Positions 32,001 through 46,118 of a stretch of DNA of 64,000 bases are shown here, piece by piece; position 1 is the stretch's first letter, and every line of letters begins with the position of its first letter. Under the pieces are notes generated by a model. That model had not been told where the DNA came from. It saw nothing but the letters and a program-made list of their open reading frames with translations, and did not search any database. The translations under genes were made by a program, and so were the position numbers. Origin of the DNA: Manihot esculenta (taxonomy: Eukaryota > Streptophyta > Magnoliopsida > Malpighiales > Euphorbiaceae). The DNA is taken from the NCBI RefSeq assembly GCF_001659605.2, contig NC_035163.2, positions 31,088,158 through 31,152,157 on the forward strand. The letters run 5' to 3'.

Positions 32001-35000
32001 GTACAACTACTGTTATTCAGGGTGTTTCTAAAAGTAAAAATAAGATGCACAAGCGGAAGTCACAGAAGGACATTATTAAGGCCAGAGATAATCATAGAGG
32101 TCCTTTGGACTTGAAATTAGAAAAGAAAAATGGCCCAATGGGTTTGTTGGAGAGGCCTTCTATTAGTAGGCAGAACGACCATTTCATGGATGATCTTGAG
32201 ATGGATCAACATGCATCTTTTAATAAGTTGAGGGAAAAATTTGATGGTAAAAGAGTAGGTAACCAGCCAGTACCTGGGGCATTGGTCAAAGATGTTGCAT
32301 ATGTGGGCACTTCAATACCTGGAAATACACTTGCTTCCGAAGTGGCACCACCAGTTACAGCTCCTATACTTATAGAAGAAAATTGGGTCTGTTGTGACAG
32401 TTGTCAGAAGTGGCGTTTGTTGCCCTATGGCACAAAGCCTGAGCAACTCCCTGAAAAATGGCTCTGTACAATGCTGAACTGGCTGTAAGTTTCTTTTTTT
32501 TTATCTTGTAATCTTTTTTGGCTAATATACAAGCATGGAATATAATCTTATTAGCATAATCTGCCTGTAGTTTTGGGTTAAATCTTTCTGATTATAAGAT
32601 AATATTTTCAAAGCAGATAATGACTGATTTTTTTTTTTTTTCAATTTGTATGTACCTGTAGAACTGGATTTAATTCAGCTAGACTTAAATCCTCTCATAA
32701 TGGGGTTGGCTAGTTATATATCTATCTTTACTCAATTTATGGTTGGCCTAATGGATAGATAGGCCTCTGGGGTTTGATTCTTTTCAATTGAAAGCCAGTA
32801 ACCTGTTGTAGTTGAGAGGGGTCCCTGGTTTTTAATTCTTATAAATCATCCGAAGGAGTGAGCACAAAAGAGAGAATAAGTGAATGCATTTGGATTTTTC
32901 ACTTTGAAATATGTGTGGCAGACATCCATCATTTCTTTTTACTACACAGACAGACATCTGCATGCTGACTTCTATGCTTTACAGGCCTGGAATGAACCGG
33001 TGTGACATCAGTGAGGAGGAGACAACAAAAGCTCTTAATGCGCTGTATCAGCTTCCTCATGCTGTGGGTCAAAATAATCTGCAAAATCATGCAAATAGAA
33101 CTACATCTGGAGTGCATATCCCACATGTTGACCACAACCACCAAAGTCTTGATTCCCATGCTGCGCCTTTGCGAGGAAAGAAGAAGCGTGGTTTGAAGGA
33201 AATGGGAAAGGCAGGTAGTGGCATGATCCAGTTATTGAACTCAACAAAGAACCAGTACCAATTGCAGGAATCTGTGAAAAGCAGAAGCTTAAATGATATG
33301 AACCAGTCTCCTGCAGAAGCAAATCAATTAAACAAATCTATTTTTCATACTGTGAGTAAGTCACATAACTTGATTGCAGAGCAAAAAGAGAAACATATAG
33401 ATGGAGGTAAGTAATTCATTTTGAGAGATCACATAACATGTGCCTGTCAGACATTTTAGTTGATGGCATTTTGTTTGTTTTTTATTGTTAACAGCAGGTG
33501 ACACAAAGCAGGTAAAGATAAATAAGAGGGAGGCTGATCATTATGGATATGGGACTTCTAAGAAAACTAAGATCGAAGATGAATCCCATAATGATAAATA
33601 TTGTAATTCTGATATGGACATTGGCAGGACGTGTCAAAATTCAAAGAATGGGTCATCAGCTAAAGCAAGTGGAAAGGACTTGTGGAAATCAAATGAGAAA
33701 TTTGATAAAAAGGAAAAGCTACTAGTTTCTGTGAAGAATCTGGGAGACCAAGGTCAGATGTCGTCAGATGGTGGGTCCTTGAATGTGGGAACAAGTGACA
33801 AAAGAAATATTTCTATGAAGAAAAGGAAATTGAGGGAGTGGCAGGACAATCAGAATGGTGCCGACAGCAGTTTAAATGCCAAGGAAAGAAGTGAGAGTGG
33901 ATTAAAGAAGGAAAAGAAATCCAGGATTTCGAAATGTGGATCTTCCAGTATGAATAACTGCAATGATAAATTAGACAAAAAAGAGAAGGTGACTTCTCTT
34001 TTGTCAACTGGAAGTCAAGACCATCTAATTGATGGTGTGGAAGCTGTAAGAAGTATCCATAAGGATGAGCAAACATGGAAACATAGAAGAAAATTTGCAT
34101 CTCAAAAAACTTTGGATGGTACGAACTTGGCAAAAAAGGATCGTGGACCTGGACAACTTTCAATGACAGCCACCTCAAGCTCTTCAAAGGTTTCAGGTTC
34201 TCTTAAAACAAGAGCAACCTTTGATGATGTGAAAGGCTCACCGGTAGAATCAGTTTCCTCATCTCCTTTGAGGACTTCTTATCCGCAAAAGTTAGGTTCA
34301 ACTGGAGGAAGCATTCTACCAAAAGATGATGCTATAAATGAGGGCCTTCCTGTAAATGGTGAACCAAGAAGATGCAGGGATAGGGAAGTTGATGGTCAGA
34401 TTAATCGATCTGGGACAGCAAAGAAGGAAAAAGTTTCTGCTAACCATCTTCCTGAATCCTCTAAACCTTCCCTACTAGATTACCAGGAGGGAGATGCTAA
34501 TCACAAAATTAGTCAAACTAAATGTTCTTCTGATTTTCTTAATTGTGGTGCTGAAATCACAGAATGTCGGGACTGCTCTAGTGATATGCTTGCTATCAAA
34601 AATGGCCATGACAAGGACAGAGTAGGCAAGCACCACCATGGCAATGTGGTGTTTCCACAGAAATTTGGCAAGGGTTCATCTTTACAGTTGAAGGACAATG
34701 ATAGAAGTTCTACATCTGATTTTGATAGAGATGAAATGAAGGTTTCTGAACCAGTGAATGCACATGTTGATTTTTTGAAGAAGAGCACAAGGAATGAGTC
34801 AGAGATTGATGCAAGATCTCATGTGTCCTTGCTTAAAAGAATGAACAACGGTAAACAAGGTATTCCTGGTAATCCTAGCAGCAAGTCAAAGTCAAAAAAG
34901 GATGAGAAGCTTCGTGTTAGCATGAGTGGTTCTATAGGACAGTGCTCAAGAGATGGCAGAATGGAACACCCACCAAAACTACAAGGGCATGATGATTCAG

Positions 35001-38000
35001 ATGCAAAATTGAGTGCTATTCACATCAGGAAGTTGGACACTGCCACACAGGAAAACCTGATCCAGGATTTTGATGGTGAAACTAAAACGGATCCTATACG
35101 AAAAGATTCAAGAAGCAGGACTACAAAATTAGCTGCACGTTCTGAACAAGAAGCTAAACATGAGAGTCAGAGTCGCCAATCAGCTTCAGCCTCCCAGCAG
35201 GAAGGAGCATCTGTGAGGCATTGGATTCATGTCTCTGGAAATGGTGATGTTTCAAAAGCATCAAAGTACTTGGAAAATCCTGTGACCAACAATGATTCTC
35301 ACCAAAGTTCAGGTGACCATATGCTTGATATGAAAGGGGTAGGAGTAGGAGATCTTAATGCTCCGAGTCCTAGGAGAACAAATTCCTCCAGCCAAACTGC
35401 TAGTAATGCCCTGAAAGAAGCCAAAGATTTGAGAGATTATGCAGATCGTCTGAAGGTTTCTCATTTGTTCTTATTCAACATTATAAATATCATTTGTAAG
35501 ATAATTTTATGTTGTGCCAGGAGGTGGAAAAATCTCGTGTTCTTGTTGTCCTAACCCCCCTTGTGATTTCCTGATTTTTAGATCTCTGGGTTTGGTTTTG
35601 AGAGTAATGAAATAAATTTCCAAGCTGCTCTAAAGTTTCTCGAGGGAGCTTCTCTTCTGGAAACTTGCAACGATTCAGGCAGACAAGGAGAGATGACTGT
35701 AATGCAAATGTACAGCACTGCAGCTAAAATTTGCGAGTAAGAAAATTTTGAACTTGCATGAATGAATTGATGTTCTTATGGAAGTTTCCTGTTTCTCATG
35801 CATCATACTTAGTGTATTCACTGTAACTGTGATATTGGAAATCTCTCTCTCTCTCAATATTGCACATCATCACTAAGCTATCATAATTCTTGCTTTGAAA
35901 GTGTTGATAAATAGAAGCTGTTACAGCATCTCTTTTTCACTGTTCAAGATTTTGTTGAAGCTAATTTTTTTTGTTTGTATTCCCATGTATTTGGCTTTGC
36001 ATCTAACCTCTTTAATTAGCAGATGCTCTGCCTCGGAATATGAAAGACGGCATGAAATGGCTGCTGCTTCTTTGGCATATAAATGCATGGAAGTTGCATA
36101 CTTGAGGCTAGTTTACTGCAAGAATTCTAGCTTAAGCCGAGATCGAAACGAGTTGCAAGCATGCTTACAAACTTTTTCCCAAGGTAATAAAATGAAACAA
36201 TGATATATGGATGTGTGTACATTTAATTTCATCCTATTTAATGGTTGGTATTAAAAATTCCTTTTGTTGTTTGCCTGAGTTAAGTGGAGCTGCCTTTTAA
36301 TGCCAAACAAAGCCATTTATTTCTTATAATGTGTGCTTGAGTAAGCATGTATAATTCAGGCTTATCTTATTTCATTGTTGGTTTTAAAATACTTATAATC
36401 TTTGCTTGAGATAAGTGGGTTCTACAATCTGGTTCCGTACATTCCCATTCAAGGAATGTTTACATGCTAAATAGTGTGGGGACACCTTCTGTGCTGCCAA
36501 ACCAAGCCAACCAATTCCAATCACTTTGCAAACAAAATCAAAGGGGGAAGAAGAAGAATAAGAAGGTACATATGAAATGAAGGGGCTAGGGATAGGGAGT
36601 GGGTTGGAGATGGAAATGGAGCTGATCAGAGTACAACCTCCCATGCAGAGTGGTTTGCTGGAGCTAGAGAGAGGGGGAAGAGGGAGGTGGAAGAGCATGT
36701 AGATGCAGTAGGTGAGAGAGGGAGAGGCTGCAAGGAGAATTGGGGATAGGGGTATCTTGGCCTCTTAGGCAGTGGACTGATTGATGGGCTTGGAGCCTTG
36801 GAATGAAGGCTCAAGGATACATCAATGTGGGCCTAAGACAGAGTGTTATGTTAAATTTCAGTTAAAAGCCCATCATATTTAAAATACTATTATGTTTAAA
36901 TAAAAATAATAAACCTTCGAGGCGTTCTTTTAACTAATATTAATCTTCTAATGTATATCATAATAAATGTGAAAAATGAAAGTAAGTTATTATTTGCTTT
37001 AGTGTTTTTAGTCCAAGGGATTAGTACTAGTTAAGCGTAACGTACTTCAAATTGAATTGATATGATTCATGTACCGTGTTCACTGTCAACTAAGCCTACC
37101 TCCTACATGACCACTAGATGGCTGAGTAGCATACTTTATACCCATTCCAAGACATACCATGGTCATAAATACAGGTGCATTTCCCTTCCAATGACAAAGA
37201 AAGCCATATAATTTTTGTTGTGCAGTCTTTCTTAGGTTTCTTTTGGAAATAATATTCTGGTTAGATATTTATACTTGGAAAAAAAATGTGAATCCAACAT
37301 TAATTGTGTTTTTTTTTTTTTGGGGGGGGGGGGGGGGGAAGGGGGTGCTAGACAGCTAGTCTTTCATTTGAAAGTGTGCCTCTGCCAGTTAGTCAAATAT
37401 CAAGCAGAATTTACCTGTTATTTCCATTATCTTTAGAAATGCAATTCAAATAAGAACAGAATATAAAATAAGATTCTTATATAAAAAAGATTCTTACTGT
37501 TTAATAAATATTTATTCATTATATTTTTTATGGCTCTTGATTTTGATGTAACTTTTAACAATCAAAACTTCACTCTCCTTACCGTTTGACCTTTTTGATT
37601 TTTGTAATTCTGTCTCTTCATATATGTATTTTGGACAAGGTAACCTTATAAACCAGCATATTTCTCGTCTGTGGTAATTTTTGTTTATAAGTATTTGCAT
37701 GATGACAAGCCATGCTAAAATGTGTGTTTTGTGATAATGTCTTGGATATTATTCAGGTGAATCACCTTCATCTTCTGCATCAGACATTGATAACTTAAAT
37801 AATCAAGCAACAGTTGATAAGGCTACAATATCAAAGGGTACAATTTCTCATGTTGCTGGCAACACTGTCATTGTTGCACGAAACCACTCAAATTTTCTTC
37901 GACTGCTTGACTTTGTAAGTTTGTTCATTCTGGTGTGCAGCTTGGTCCCTTTCCATTCACTAATTTTAGTTTTTTGCTTAAAGTCTATCTGCAGTTCTTG

Positions 38001-38616
38001 GGTATATGTTTGGAAAATTTTTATGCTAATGCTTTGGATGAATGTTTATATCAGATGTATGCTATGGTCAGCCTTTGTCCCTCGTTTATTTGTTGAGAGC
38101 TTGAGGCATGTGAGTTGGTGGTTAATGTCTCCTTTGCAAATAATAGCTGCATATTAAATTATCTTAGAATAGACTCCCTTTAGCAATTTAAGGGCGAATT
38201 GTGAATTGTAATACTACATAAACCTTTTGCTGAGGTTTTTCATGCACATGATTTGCAGTGTTTGCTGATGCTGTACCCTAGGATTTATTCTGCTGTTATG
38301 GTGATTATTGGAGTCACTATGTTAGGTTTATTTATCTCTCATGGCTATGCTAATTTAGTAGTACTGAGGTTAAATATTATTTTTTATTGTCTTGCAGACA
38401 CAGGATATACATTTTGCAATGGAAGCCTCAACAAAAGCCCAGAATGCTTATTCAGCTGCTAATGTAGCGTTGGAACAGGTGCAAAATAGAGATTGTATTA
38501 CATCTGTTAAGAAGGTCCTTGATTTTGGCTTCCAAGATGTAGAGAAGCTCATACTCCTGGTTCAGCATGCGACGGAGGCTATAACCCGAGCAGGTTTGGT
38601 TGGTGCTAGAGATTAA
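29091..38616 (+). CDS. CW-type zinc-finger protein (large plant CW-domain family)
   Basis: Large probable nuclear chromatin protein; CW domains read methylated histone H3K4. Eleven coding exons: 29091-29189, 30212-30284, 30370-30506, 30628-31023, 31199-32484, 32985-33406, 33495-35455, 35582-35736, 36023-36183, 37757-37914, 38398-38616; 5067 nt giving 1688 aa. The N-terminus MGMEDSELEEGEAF and the block GAKFGGYGSFLPTYERSP are family hallmarks. The CW domain is at about residues 628-675 (WVCCDSCQKWRLLPYGT...LPEKWLC...NRCDISEEET) and is split by the intron 32485-32984. A long Lys/Ser/Asp-rich, apparently disordered middle follows. The C-terminal ~260 aa are conserved and helical-looking (FQAALKFLEGASLLE, EYERRHEMAAASLAYKCMEV). 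The start has an in-frame upstream stop; METs at codons 1 and 3 are both possible. No breaks seen. Exon 7 has two possible acceptors. Confidence 0.93.
37309..37345. repeat. Homopolymer block T13-G17 in an intron of the CW gene
   Basis: Thirteen T, then seventeen G, then AA and five more G, inside the intron 36184-37756. It is the same kind of block as at 3088. Confidence 0.85.
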
Positions 38617-41600
38617 GTCAACTCTGTATATACTGTGTGTTTTCTGGTTTATTCCCCACAATGGACGACATCAGGAGAAGCAATGTGAGGGAGCTGCCCA
38701 CTAGGAGATGTAATTGGAAAACCTGCAGAGCTGCAGGTTGCGAGCAGCTCATACCTCTCTGTACATGTGTACAAAGTGAGATTGATTTGCAGATTTTGTA
38801 ATGTATTTTTTTGAGTATTCAGCTTGTGTTTGGCATGGAGTCAGGCAAAGGATGCTCACCATCAAGTTTTTTGGGTTGGGAAAAGAGGGATAAAATCCTT
38901 GTTCGACAATACAATTTGGAGAATGTGTAAAAGTCAGTTCTATGTTTGTTATTTTTTTGGCTTCACTTGTTTGGAGCCTGAGAAAGAAAATATCTTATAG
39001 AGACCGGAAATTATTAGGCAACCATTTTGAGGAGGTTGAATACTGATACAATGATGACTGATCAATTTTTATCAAGAGCAAACCATTTTTGCCATTTATG
39101 TAAACATTAATGGAATCAGAATAGAAAATGAAATTCTTTGGGAAGGTTCTCTTATCTTTCTAGAATTTTCAAGCTTGAGATTTGCTTTAACTAATTGAGC
39201 CAGCATCAGCTCCTCCTTGATTGGATCTGCAGGTATGTAAATATATCATGTTACCATTTTATCTTTGTTGGGAGATCTACTTTTTCCATTTCTTTGTTTT
39301 TGAAGTCACAAGCTGATTAATTTCTGTTCCTTTTAGGTTCTATCCATAGGGATTCTTATAATTCAGTTTGAAGTCTTGGTATTTGTTATCCTCAGCTGAC
39401 TTGATGAAGAATCTTCAAGTGACTTCATTTATAGAATAGTTAGCTTGCATATCAGTTACTCCTAGATCAAGGTATGGAAAGTTTAAAGTTGTGTTATTTA
39501 TGGAATAATAATTTGAGACCTTAACTATTTTTCTGCTCGTGGTAGTAGTTATGTCATATTTATTAATTTTTTCGTGTCCAACATTGACAGAATGAAGTTA
39601 TCTGTTGACCCTTGGATAACATCTTAGTTGCAGTTCATTCAAGCAGCTGTTTCTGCATAGTGATTTATAGGTAAAAGGTGTATTTTCATCTATTTTGCTG
39701 TCATTTGAGGTCTTTCTTTTGGGATACAGGCAAATAACATCATCCATTTTCCCTCTAGATTATTGTCCATAACTCCATATGCCTGTTCACTTTATGATTG
39801 TCAATTTTCTGTGTTTCTATATCTTCTGTTCCGAGATAGTTTTCTTCTAAACAAGAAATTTTGTAATAATTTTTTGAAGGTGTTGTTTACTGTTCTCCCT
39901 ACATAGTAGATATTATAAAATTGGTGCACAAATATGTATCTGACTACCTGAATAGACTTTTCTGTTTGAAATAAACCTGGCTTGATTTATAAGTATCTCC
40001 ATCCCTCTGATGCAAAGAAAAGCAAAGGGTCACATGAACAAATGGATCCGAACAGTGATTTTATTACACATAGCAACATATTTAAGATGTACTAACCTTC
40101 TTTTCTAGAAAATAGCAAGTTGCAAAGTTGTAGTGGAGGTGTTCTGTTTTTCTTAGTTTATTTTGTAGGTACAACTGTACAAGTAGCCTGCGGCAAGAGG
40201 TGCAGAATCTAGCAAAACTGGAGGCTTTCTCAATTTTTTAATTTTTTATCTTCGGTAATAAGTTGTTAATGTTTTACCTTTGATTGTCACTTAGAATCAT
40301 GCACTGAATTTAGTGTACAAAACCCAGTAATTAAATGGGTTCATTGACTTAGACTTGGATGCGTAAGAGACCTTGTTTGAATTGGTAATATTGATGTAGC
40401 ATTCATGACTGTTCCCAAATATTGTGCTTCATGTAACTTCCAAGTTATTCAGTGAGAGATACTGCCTGTTGATTGTTGGAGGCATTTATCATTTGTCATC
40501 CCTTGTTATACTTGATTCTGTAAAAGTTCCTACCACAGAGTTGGTTGTGAACTTGTGATTATGATTAGATTGTTCTTAAACCGATTTCTGTCTCATGTGG
40601 AGTTTGTCCACCGATTTGGAGGTGGCAATTCCTTGTGTTGATTTCCTGAATTTAAGATTGATATTAAAATAAAATGCTGATTTGGGTTAAAATAGTTGAT
40701 ATTTTAGTCATTTTTTCCCCTTAATGTATTGTACCTTTGAGTTTCTGGATTAGATGTTGCATGATGGTGAAATTTGTCGTCGTTGGTAATAGAATGATCA
40801 TCAAAACTAAAGCCGTCTGTGTGCTCCCACAGATGATATAAACCCATCTTCTTCACCAAAAATCCCTTCAAGAGCAGTGTCCCTCCTCAAAATAATGAAT
40901 TCTATTAATCTCACACCACAAAATCTCTTTTTAATCTCGTGACAGTTGCACATTTCTTAAGTTCTTCATCACTCGAAATGTGATTTCTTTATGTTTGTGT
41001 TACCAACCCAAGGCTAAGGCCAGTCACCTGAGCTCTATGTGCGTGTTTCTGTGTCAGAAAATTTTCGTTTTTTTTTAAAAATGTTCATGTCCACAATTTC
41101 CTCCTTGATCACTGGTTCCCATCAGCCCACCATATAATTAACCCCATTGCACCTCCAGCAATCCAAAGACGCAGCACCTCTTTTGTTTCATTTCAGGCTG
41201 AAGACAGCATTCATCTGCTCCCCAGCCAATGCTGGAGTGTAAAGTCGTCCTTGAAGGCTGAAGCTCCACAAGAGAGCTCCTACATTAGTGTTTCCTTAAA
41301 AATGGTTTACTACGTGGAATCCAACTTGAGACTTTATAATCTTGAAGAAGGTTTCAGTATCACTAAATTAAAACTCAATGACGGCCCCTTTTCTTTTTCT
41401 GAACAAGTTTATCTAAAATGGTGGGTGTCAATTGAGAGATATCAATGTGTTATTGGACCATTCCTCAGTTCCTTAATCTTTTCTTACTAGTGGAATCTAT
41501 GCTGAATATTGTCTTCTTGAGATCCAATATTAACATCATAGTACTTATAGATCAAATTTTAGGACTTATCATTATTATCATGTCAAAATATGATAATTTT

Positions 41601-43370
41601 ATTACGTTCTAATAAAAAAGATGATTTTTTTAAAAATAAAGATGAGTACTTATATGAAGTTATTTCCAATAGTTATTATTTTTACTTAGTTTCCGTTATA
41701 TTTCTTCATTTTCATACTAAATACTTATAATTATTTTTATTAACTATTATTTCCTAAAAGTCACTTGCGTAATTTTACCCCATTTCATAGTTCCTCCCAA
41801 ACCCACCCCAACAACCAAAACTCCTCCAGAAAGTAAAAGCAGTTACGCAGTTACCCAGCCGAGGAGTTTGGAGCAGTGGGCCGGTGGAATTTCCCATGGA
41901 ATAGAGCTTTACGTGTTCGATTAAAATCCTGAAAGGGCTCTGATTTAGAGTCATAAATCTCCAAGAAAGGCACTTTATGGTGAAGGGATGGGATTGGAGG
42001 AGGGCTAACCACATGGATGATGACAACTGCATCACTACAAGTGGTTTGCCAGAATCTGAGACCTGTTAAATTGGCGCAACTTGAATGGCCCCTACTGCTA
42101 CTAAAACCACTTGCTAAGAGACAACCATATTTACCAGTTCAGCAACCACTATCCTGTTAGATTCCATGTCCTTTTGGGGCCTCACTAGTTGTTGGGTCCT
42201 CTTTTTTCAATGTTCATATGATGAACATGGCCCAGAGCAAACAAACAAGACGACGGAAAAAAGGTAAACATATACGACACTTGGAAATTGGTATCTCACA
42301 CAAAACAAATTTAATTTTACTCATGGTCCCAGAAGCAAAAATTGAGAGTTTAATATGATATTTGCTTTGTTGATTTAGCTATTCAGTAATGTGGTTCACT
42401 TTCTACTGTAAGAAGCTTCCATTAGTCTGTAAGACGGAAAATAAATAGAAAATAGAAAAGAAGAGGGTTAAAGTCCTCACTTGGCCCCTTCCCAGTCTTA
42501 ATCAGAAGGGAATCTGGTCAGATTTTTCTTGGCATTGATTTGTCATTTTGTTCCAAAGGAAAGGGATAAGACAAAGCTATATCTACTCAAAACTTTTTTT
42601 TGCCGGTGACTTGAGTTGGTGATCATTGCTTAATATGGAGGAGATGAACAACGAAGATCACTGTGGTCGCTTTGCAACCTGATCCTAATTTTTACATGCA
42701 AGAAAATTTTTTGGAAGTAGTAATGTTAGATCTTTATATTATGATATATAGACAATTATGCTAAATAGGAACAAGCATTTCTGAAAATTAGCCAAGATAG
42801 TTGCCTGATGGTAAAGACATGTCCACTCATCTATTTGATTCAAGTTTGATATTTTTTTTTGTGATGAGTAAATATAGACTCCATTGTAGCACAAGCTTTG
42901 TGGGTCGAGACCGGTGATTGCTTACACATGTGATCCTGCTGAAAGTTCATGTCTCCTGGAAAGAATGTGAACAAATTTCTATTGACAGAGTGGAATGGGA
43001 AGAAGTTTTTATTAACAAGAATGTGAAGAAGTTTTTACTGCGGGAGCACTATCCATAATATTTTTTCATTAATGAAGTGGAATCAGTTGTACATCTGATC
43101 CTGCTATGAGCTAACAGTAATGGAAGATCAACTGTTATTAATCTGTTAATTTACTTATCTTTTTGTATCTTTTCATTTTTTTTAGATCCAATATGCTTTT
43201 AGAATTATTAGTTCTGCATACAAGTGAGAACCACACAGTTGTTAGCTAGCCTCCCCTAGAAGATTACTTATCTTAGTTACTTCTATGAAGTGCATATAAT
43301 AGGAACCTGCACCGTACTTGCTATACAGCAGAGACTAGATATTGACGATAGAAACTGTATGCTTTCTGCT
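38617..43370. other. 3' flank of the CW gene and intergenic DNA; possible spliced non-coding transcript
   Basis: No credible protein gene. 38617-39000 is the likely 3' untranslated region. Between about 39100 and 40300 the base composition stays transcript-like and there are well-formed splice-like sites (for example CTGCAG|GTATGTAA at 39234 and CAAG|GTATGG near 39473), which could mean 3'-UTR introns or a non-coding RNA. From 40800 to 43280 I see only ordinary intergenic sequence with weak local repeats at about 42920-43110. Confidence 0.4.
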
Positions 43371-43372
43371 CA

Positions 43373-43380
43373 TATAAATA
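43373..43380 (+). promoter_or_regulatory. TATA box of the SRG1-like dioxygenase gene
   Basis: TATAAATA within CATATAAATAGAG, 95 bp upstream of the ATG at 43468. A start of transcription near 43405 would give a short leader of about 60 nt with no upstream ATG. Confidence 0.65.
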
Positions 43381-43467
43381 GAGAGAAATGTGTAAGCTTG
43401 GAAACTACCAAGTATAGCGCTTGTCAGTTTTCACTTATTTTGTCATCTCCAAGTTCTTTTTACTGCC

Positions 43468-44816
43468 ATGGCTCCTGTACCCAGTTCTCCAATCAAGGTT
43501 GGTCATATAGATGATGTTCAGGAACTGAGAAAGGCTAAGCCAACAACAATCCCTGAAAGATTTGTTAGGGACATGACTGAAAGGCCAACACTAGCCACAA
43601 CTCTGCCCTCCATGAGTGAAATACCAATTATTAATTTCTCTAGCTTTGTGAATGGCAATAAAGATGACTACCAAACTGAAAGCTTGCAGCTTGCAAGAGC
43701 CTGTGAGCAGTGGGGATTTTTTCAGGTAAAACAAGATTTTATGTTCTTTCATTCCCTTACTGCTTGATAAATGGATATGGAAGCTGACTCTTATATAAAT
43801 ATTGTTGATTTCTCAGGTGATTAATCATGGAATTGATCTTAGCTTGCTTGAGAGCATAGAAGAGGTGGCCAAGAATTTCTTCATGTTGCCTTTGGAGGAG
43901 AAGCAGCAGTATCCAATGGCACCAGGAACTGTTCAGGGATATGGACAAGCTTTTGTGTTCTCTGAGGACCAAAAGCTGGATTGGTGCAACATGTTTGCTC
44001 TTGGGATTGAGCCCCACTGTATCAGGAACCCAAAACTATGGCCAATAAAGCCACCAAATTTCAGGTAATCTTTGTGTCATAGTATAAAAAAGAGTTCTTT
44101 AAGACTACAAATTTCTCCGCAGTTATGTCACATGTTACTTCTGTAGTGAAACTGTAGAGGTTTATTCAAGAGAAGTGAAGAAACTGTGCCAGAATCTACT
44201 GAAGTACATGAGTAAAACCCTTGGGTTGAAATCAGACACCTTTGAAGAAATCTTTGGGGTAGCTGTGCAAGCCATAAGGATGAACTACTACCCACCTTGT
44301 TCAAGACCTGACCTAGTTTTAGGCCTAAGTCCACATTCAGATGGGAGTGCCCTAACTGTGTTGCAGCAAGGAAAGGGTAGCTCTGTAGGGCTCCAGGTCC
44401 TTAAAGATAACAAGTGGGTGCCTGTTCAGCCCATTCCAAATGCATTAGTAATCAACATTGGTGACACTTTAGAAGTAAGAAAAATCCTAAATTTTGATTT
44501 CCTATGACACCTATCTGCAGCACTGAACCACATAATATTTTTGAATATACAGGTTCTAACAAATGGAAAATACAAGAGTGTGGAACACAGGGCAGTCACT
44601 CACAAGGAAAAGGACCGTCTTTCTATTGTCACCTTCTATGCTCCAAGCTATGAAATAGAGCTTGGACCAATGCCAGAACTGGTGGATGAGAACAATCCAT
44701 GCAAGTATAGGAGATATTCTCATGCAGAATACAACAAACACTATGTAACTAACAAGTTACAAGTGAAGAAAACAGTCGAATTCACCAAGATCAAAAGCAA
44801 CACATCTGCTGAATAG
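43468..44816 (+). CDS. SRG1: 2-oxoglutarate/Fe(II)-dependent dioxygenase, SRG1-like
   Basis: Cytosolic oxidase of the plant DOXC group; it couples 2-oxoglutarate decarboxylation to hydroxylation or demethylation of a small molecule. Relatives include senescence-related SRG1, codeine O-demethylase and S-norcoclaurine synthase-like proteins. Four exons: 43468-43725, 43817-44064, 44147-44474, 44553-44816; 1098 nt giving 365 aa, the usual length. The N-terminal DIOX_N domain covers about residues 50-160 (PIINFSSF, ACEQWGFFQ, VINHGI). In the C-terminal 2OG-FeII domain the iron ligands are H232, D234 (PHSDGSAL) and H290 (SVEHRAV), with R300-x-S302 (KDRLSIV) for 2-oxoglutarate. All catalytic residues are present, so the enzyme should be active. 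The physiological substrate cannot be read from the sequence. The symbol marks the subfamily, not proven orthology. Confidence 0.93.
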
Positions 44817-46081
44817 TGAATTTATATGTACTGGTGTTAGTGTTTCACTTTCTCATGTCATCTGTGTGGAATCAAGTGCAAATTACAAGTTGGGTATTTT
44901 ATGTATATAAATATAATTGGTGGGAATCAATGATAATCTGCACTATTCATGGGTTAACTCATTTGTAATAGACAAGCAATTAGTTGAAGCCTGCGGGGTC
45001 TTATGCTCATAAGCATTTCTTGTCAAATGTGTTTGGTTGTGAGGACTTTTTTGAATGAGCATCTGTAACCATAGGAGAAAACAAGAATCAAACACAGGAG
45101 TTAATGCCACAGTTGCTGTTTCTTCTTGTGTCAGATTCTTAAAAGGGAAAGAAGCTGTCAATCAAGTGGGGTGCCCAGAACACCACCACTCAATGTTTCT
45201 GAAAAAATGAAACACAAATGGACAAAATCACTGGTCTTCCATTGTTCAAGGGACGAGAGCTTTTTCTTAGTGGTAGGAGACAGGAGAACCCACATTTTGT
45301 AAGTTGTTCATATTATTAGAGTGAAGGAAGCACTAGCCAATGAACTCGCAATGGACTTTTGCCTTCTTTTCAAAACTTCAATGATATTTAGGAGCTAGCA
45401 GCACACAGAGCACAAAGAAGAGAGCTCTAGCATTCAAGATTATTTTCTACAGTTTAGCGAAACTAATTATTCATTTTTTCATTCTCTAAAAATACATTAA
45501 TTAGTTTCTATTTTTTTCCAACCGTTAGATATTTAATCCCTTGGTTTGTTTAAGTTGGTAGTTTATATAAAATGATTAAAATGTCATTGTCACTAGTTAG
45601 TTTTTGCAATTTCAAAGTAGAAATTTTCAATACCTACAACTTTAAAAACTATAGATATTCAATTTCTGCAATTTTAAAAATCACCTAACTATTTGTGGTT
45701 GCAATTTATAGGAATAACTAATTAGTTAACGGTTTAAAAAGACAAGAAAAATAATGTGTTTTTTCTTATAAAGAGTTCAGAAACCTCATTGGCAAGAAAA
45801 ATGATCTTGGAATCAGCAAAATGGGATATTGAGCCAACAAATCATTCACTCCATTTCAAAGGTGGAAAAGGGGTATTTTTCTTGACCATGTAAAAAGATG
45901 ACATAGCTTGGAATGATGATTCAATCAGCTAGTGGAATGTCCAAAAAAATTAATTATTTTCACCAAGCCCATAAAAAAAGGAGCTTTTTGAAGTGAAATC
46001 ATCATAGCTTTGGTTGAAATAAATCAAGAAAAATAACCAGCAAAAGAATGATGATGCAATAAATAGCTTTGGTTGAAAACC

Positions 46082-46118
<37 letters not shown>

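Noticed and set aside
41251..42035. Open frames at 41251-41490 (plus) and 41775-42035 (minus)
   Set aside because: Neither resembles a known family nor joins to neighbouring exons.
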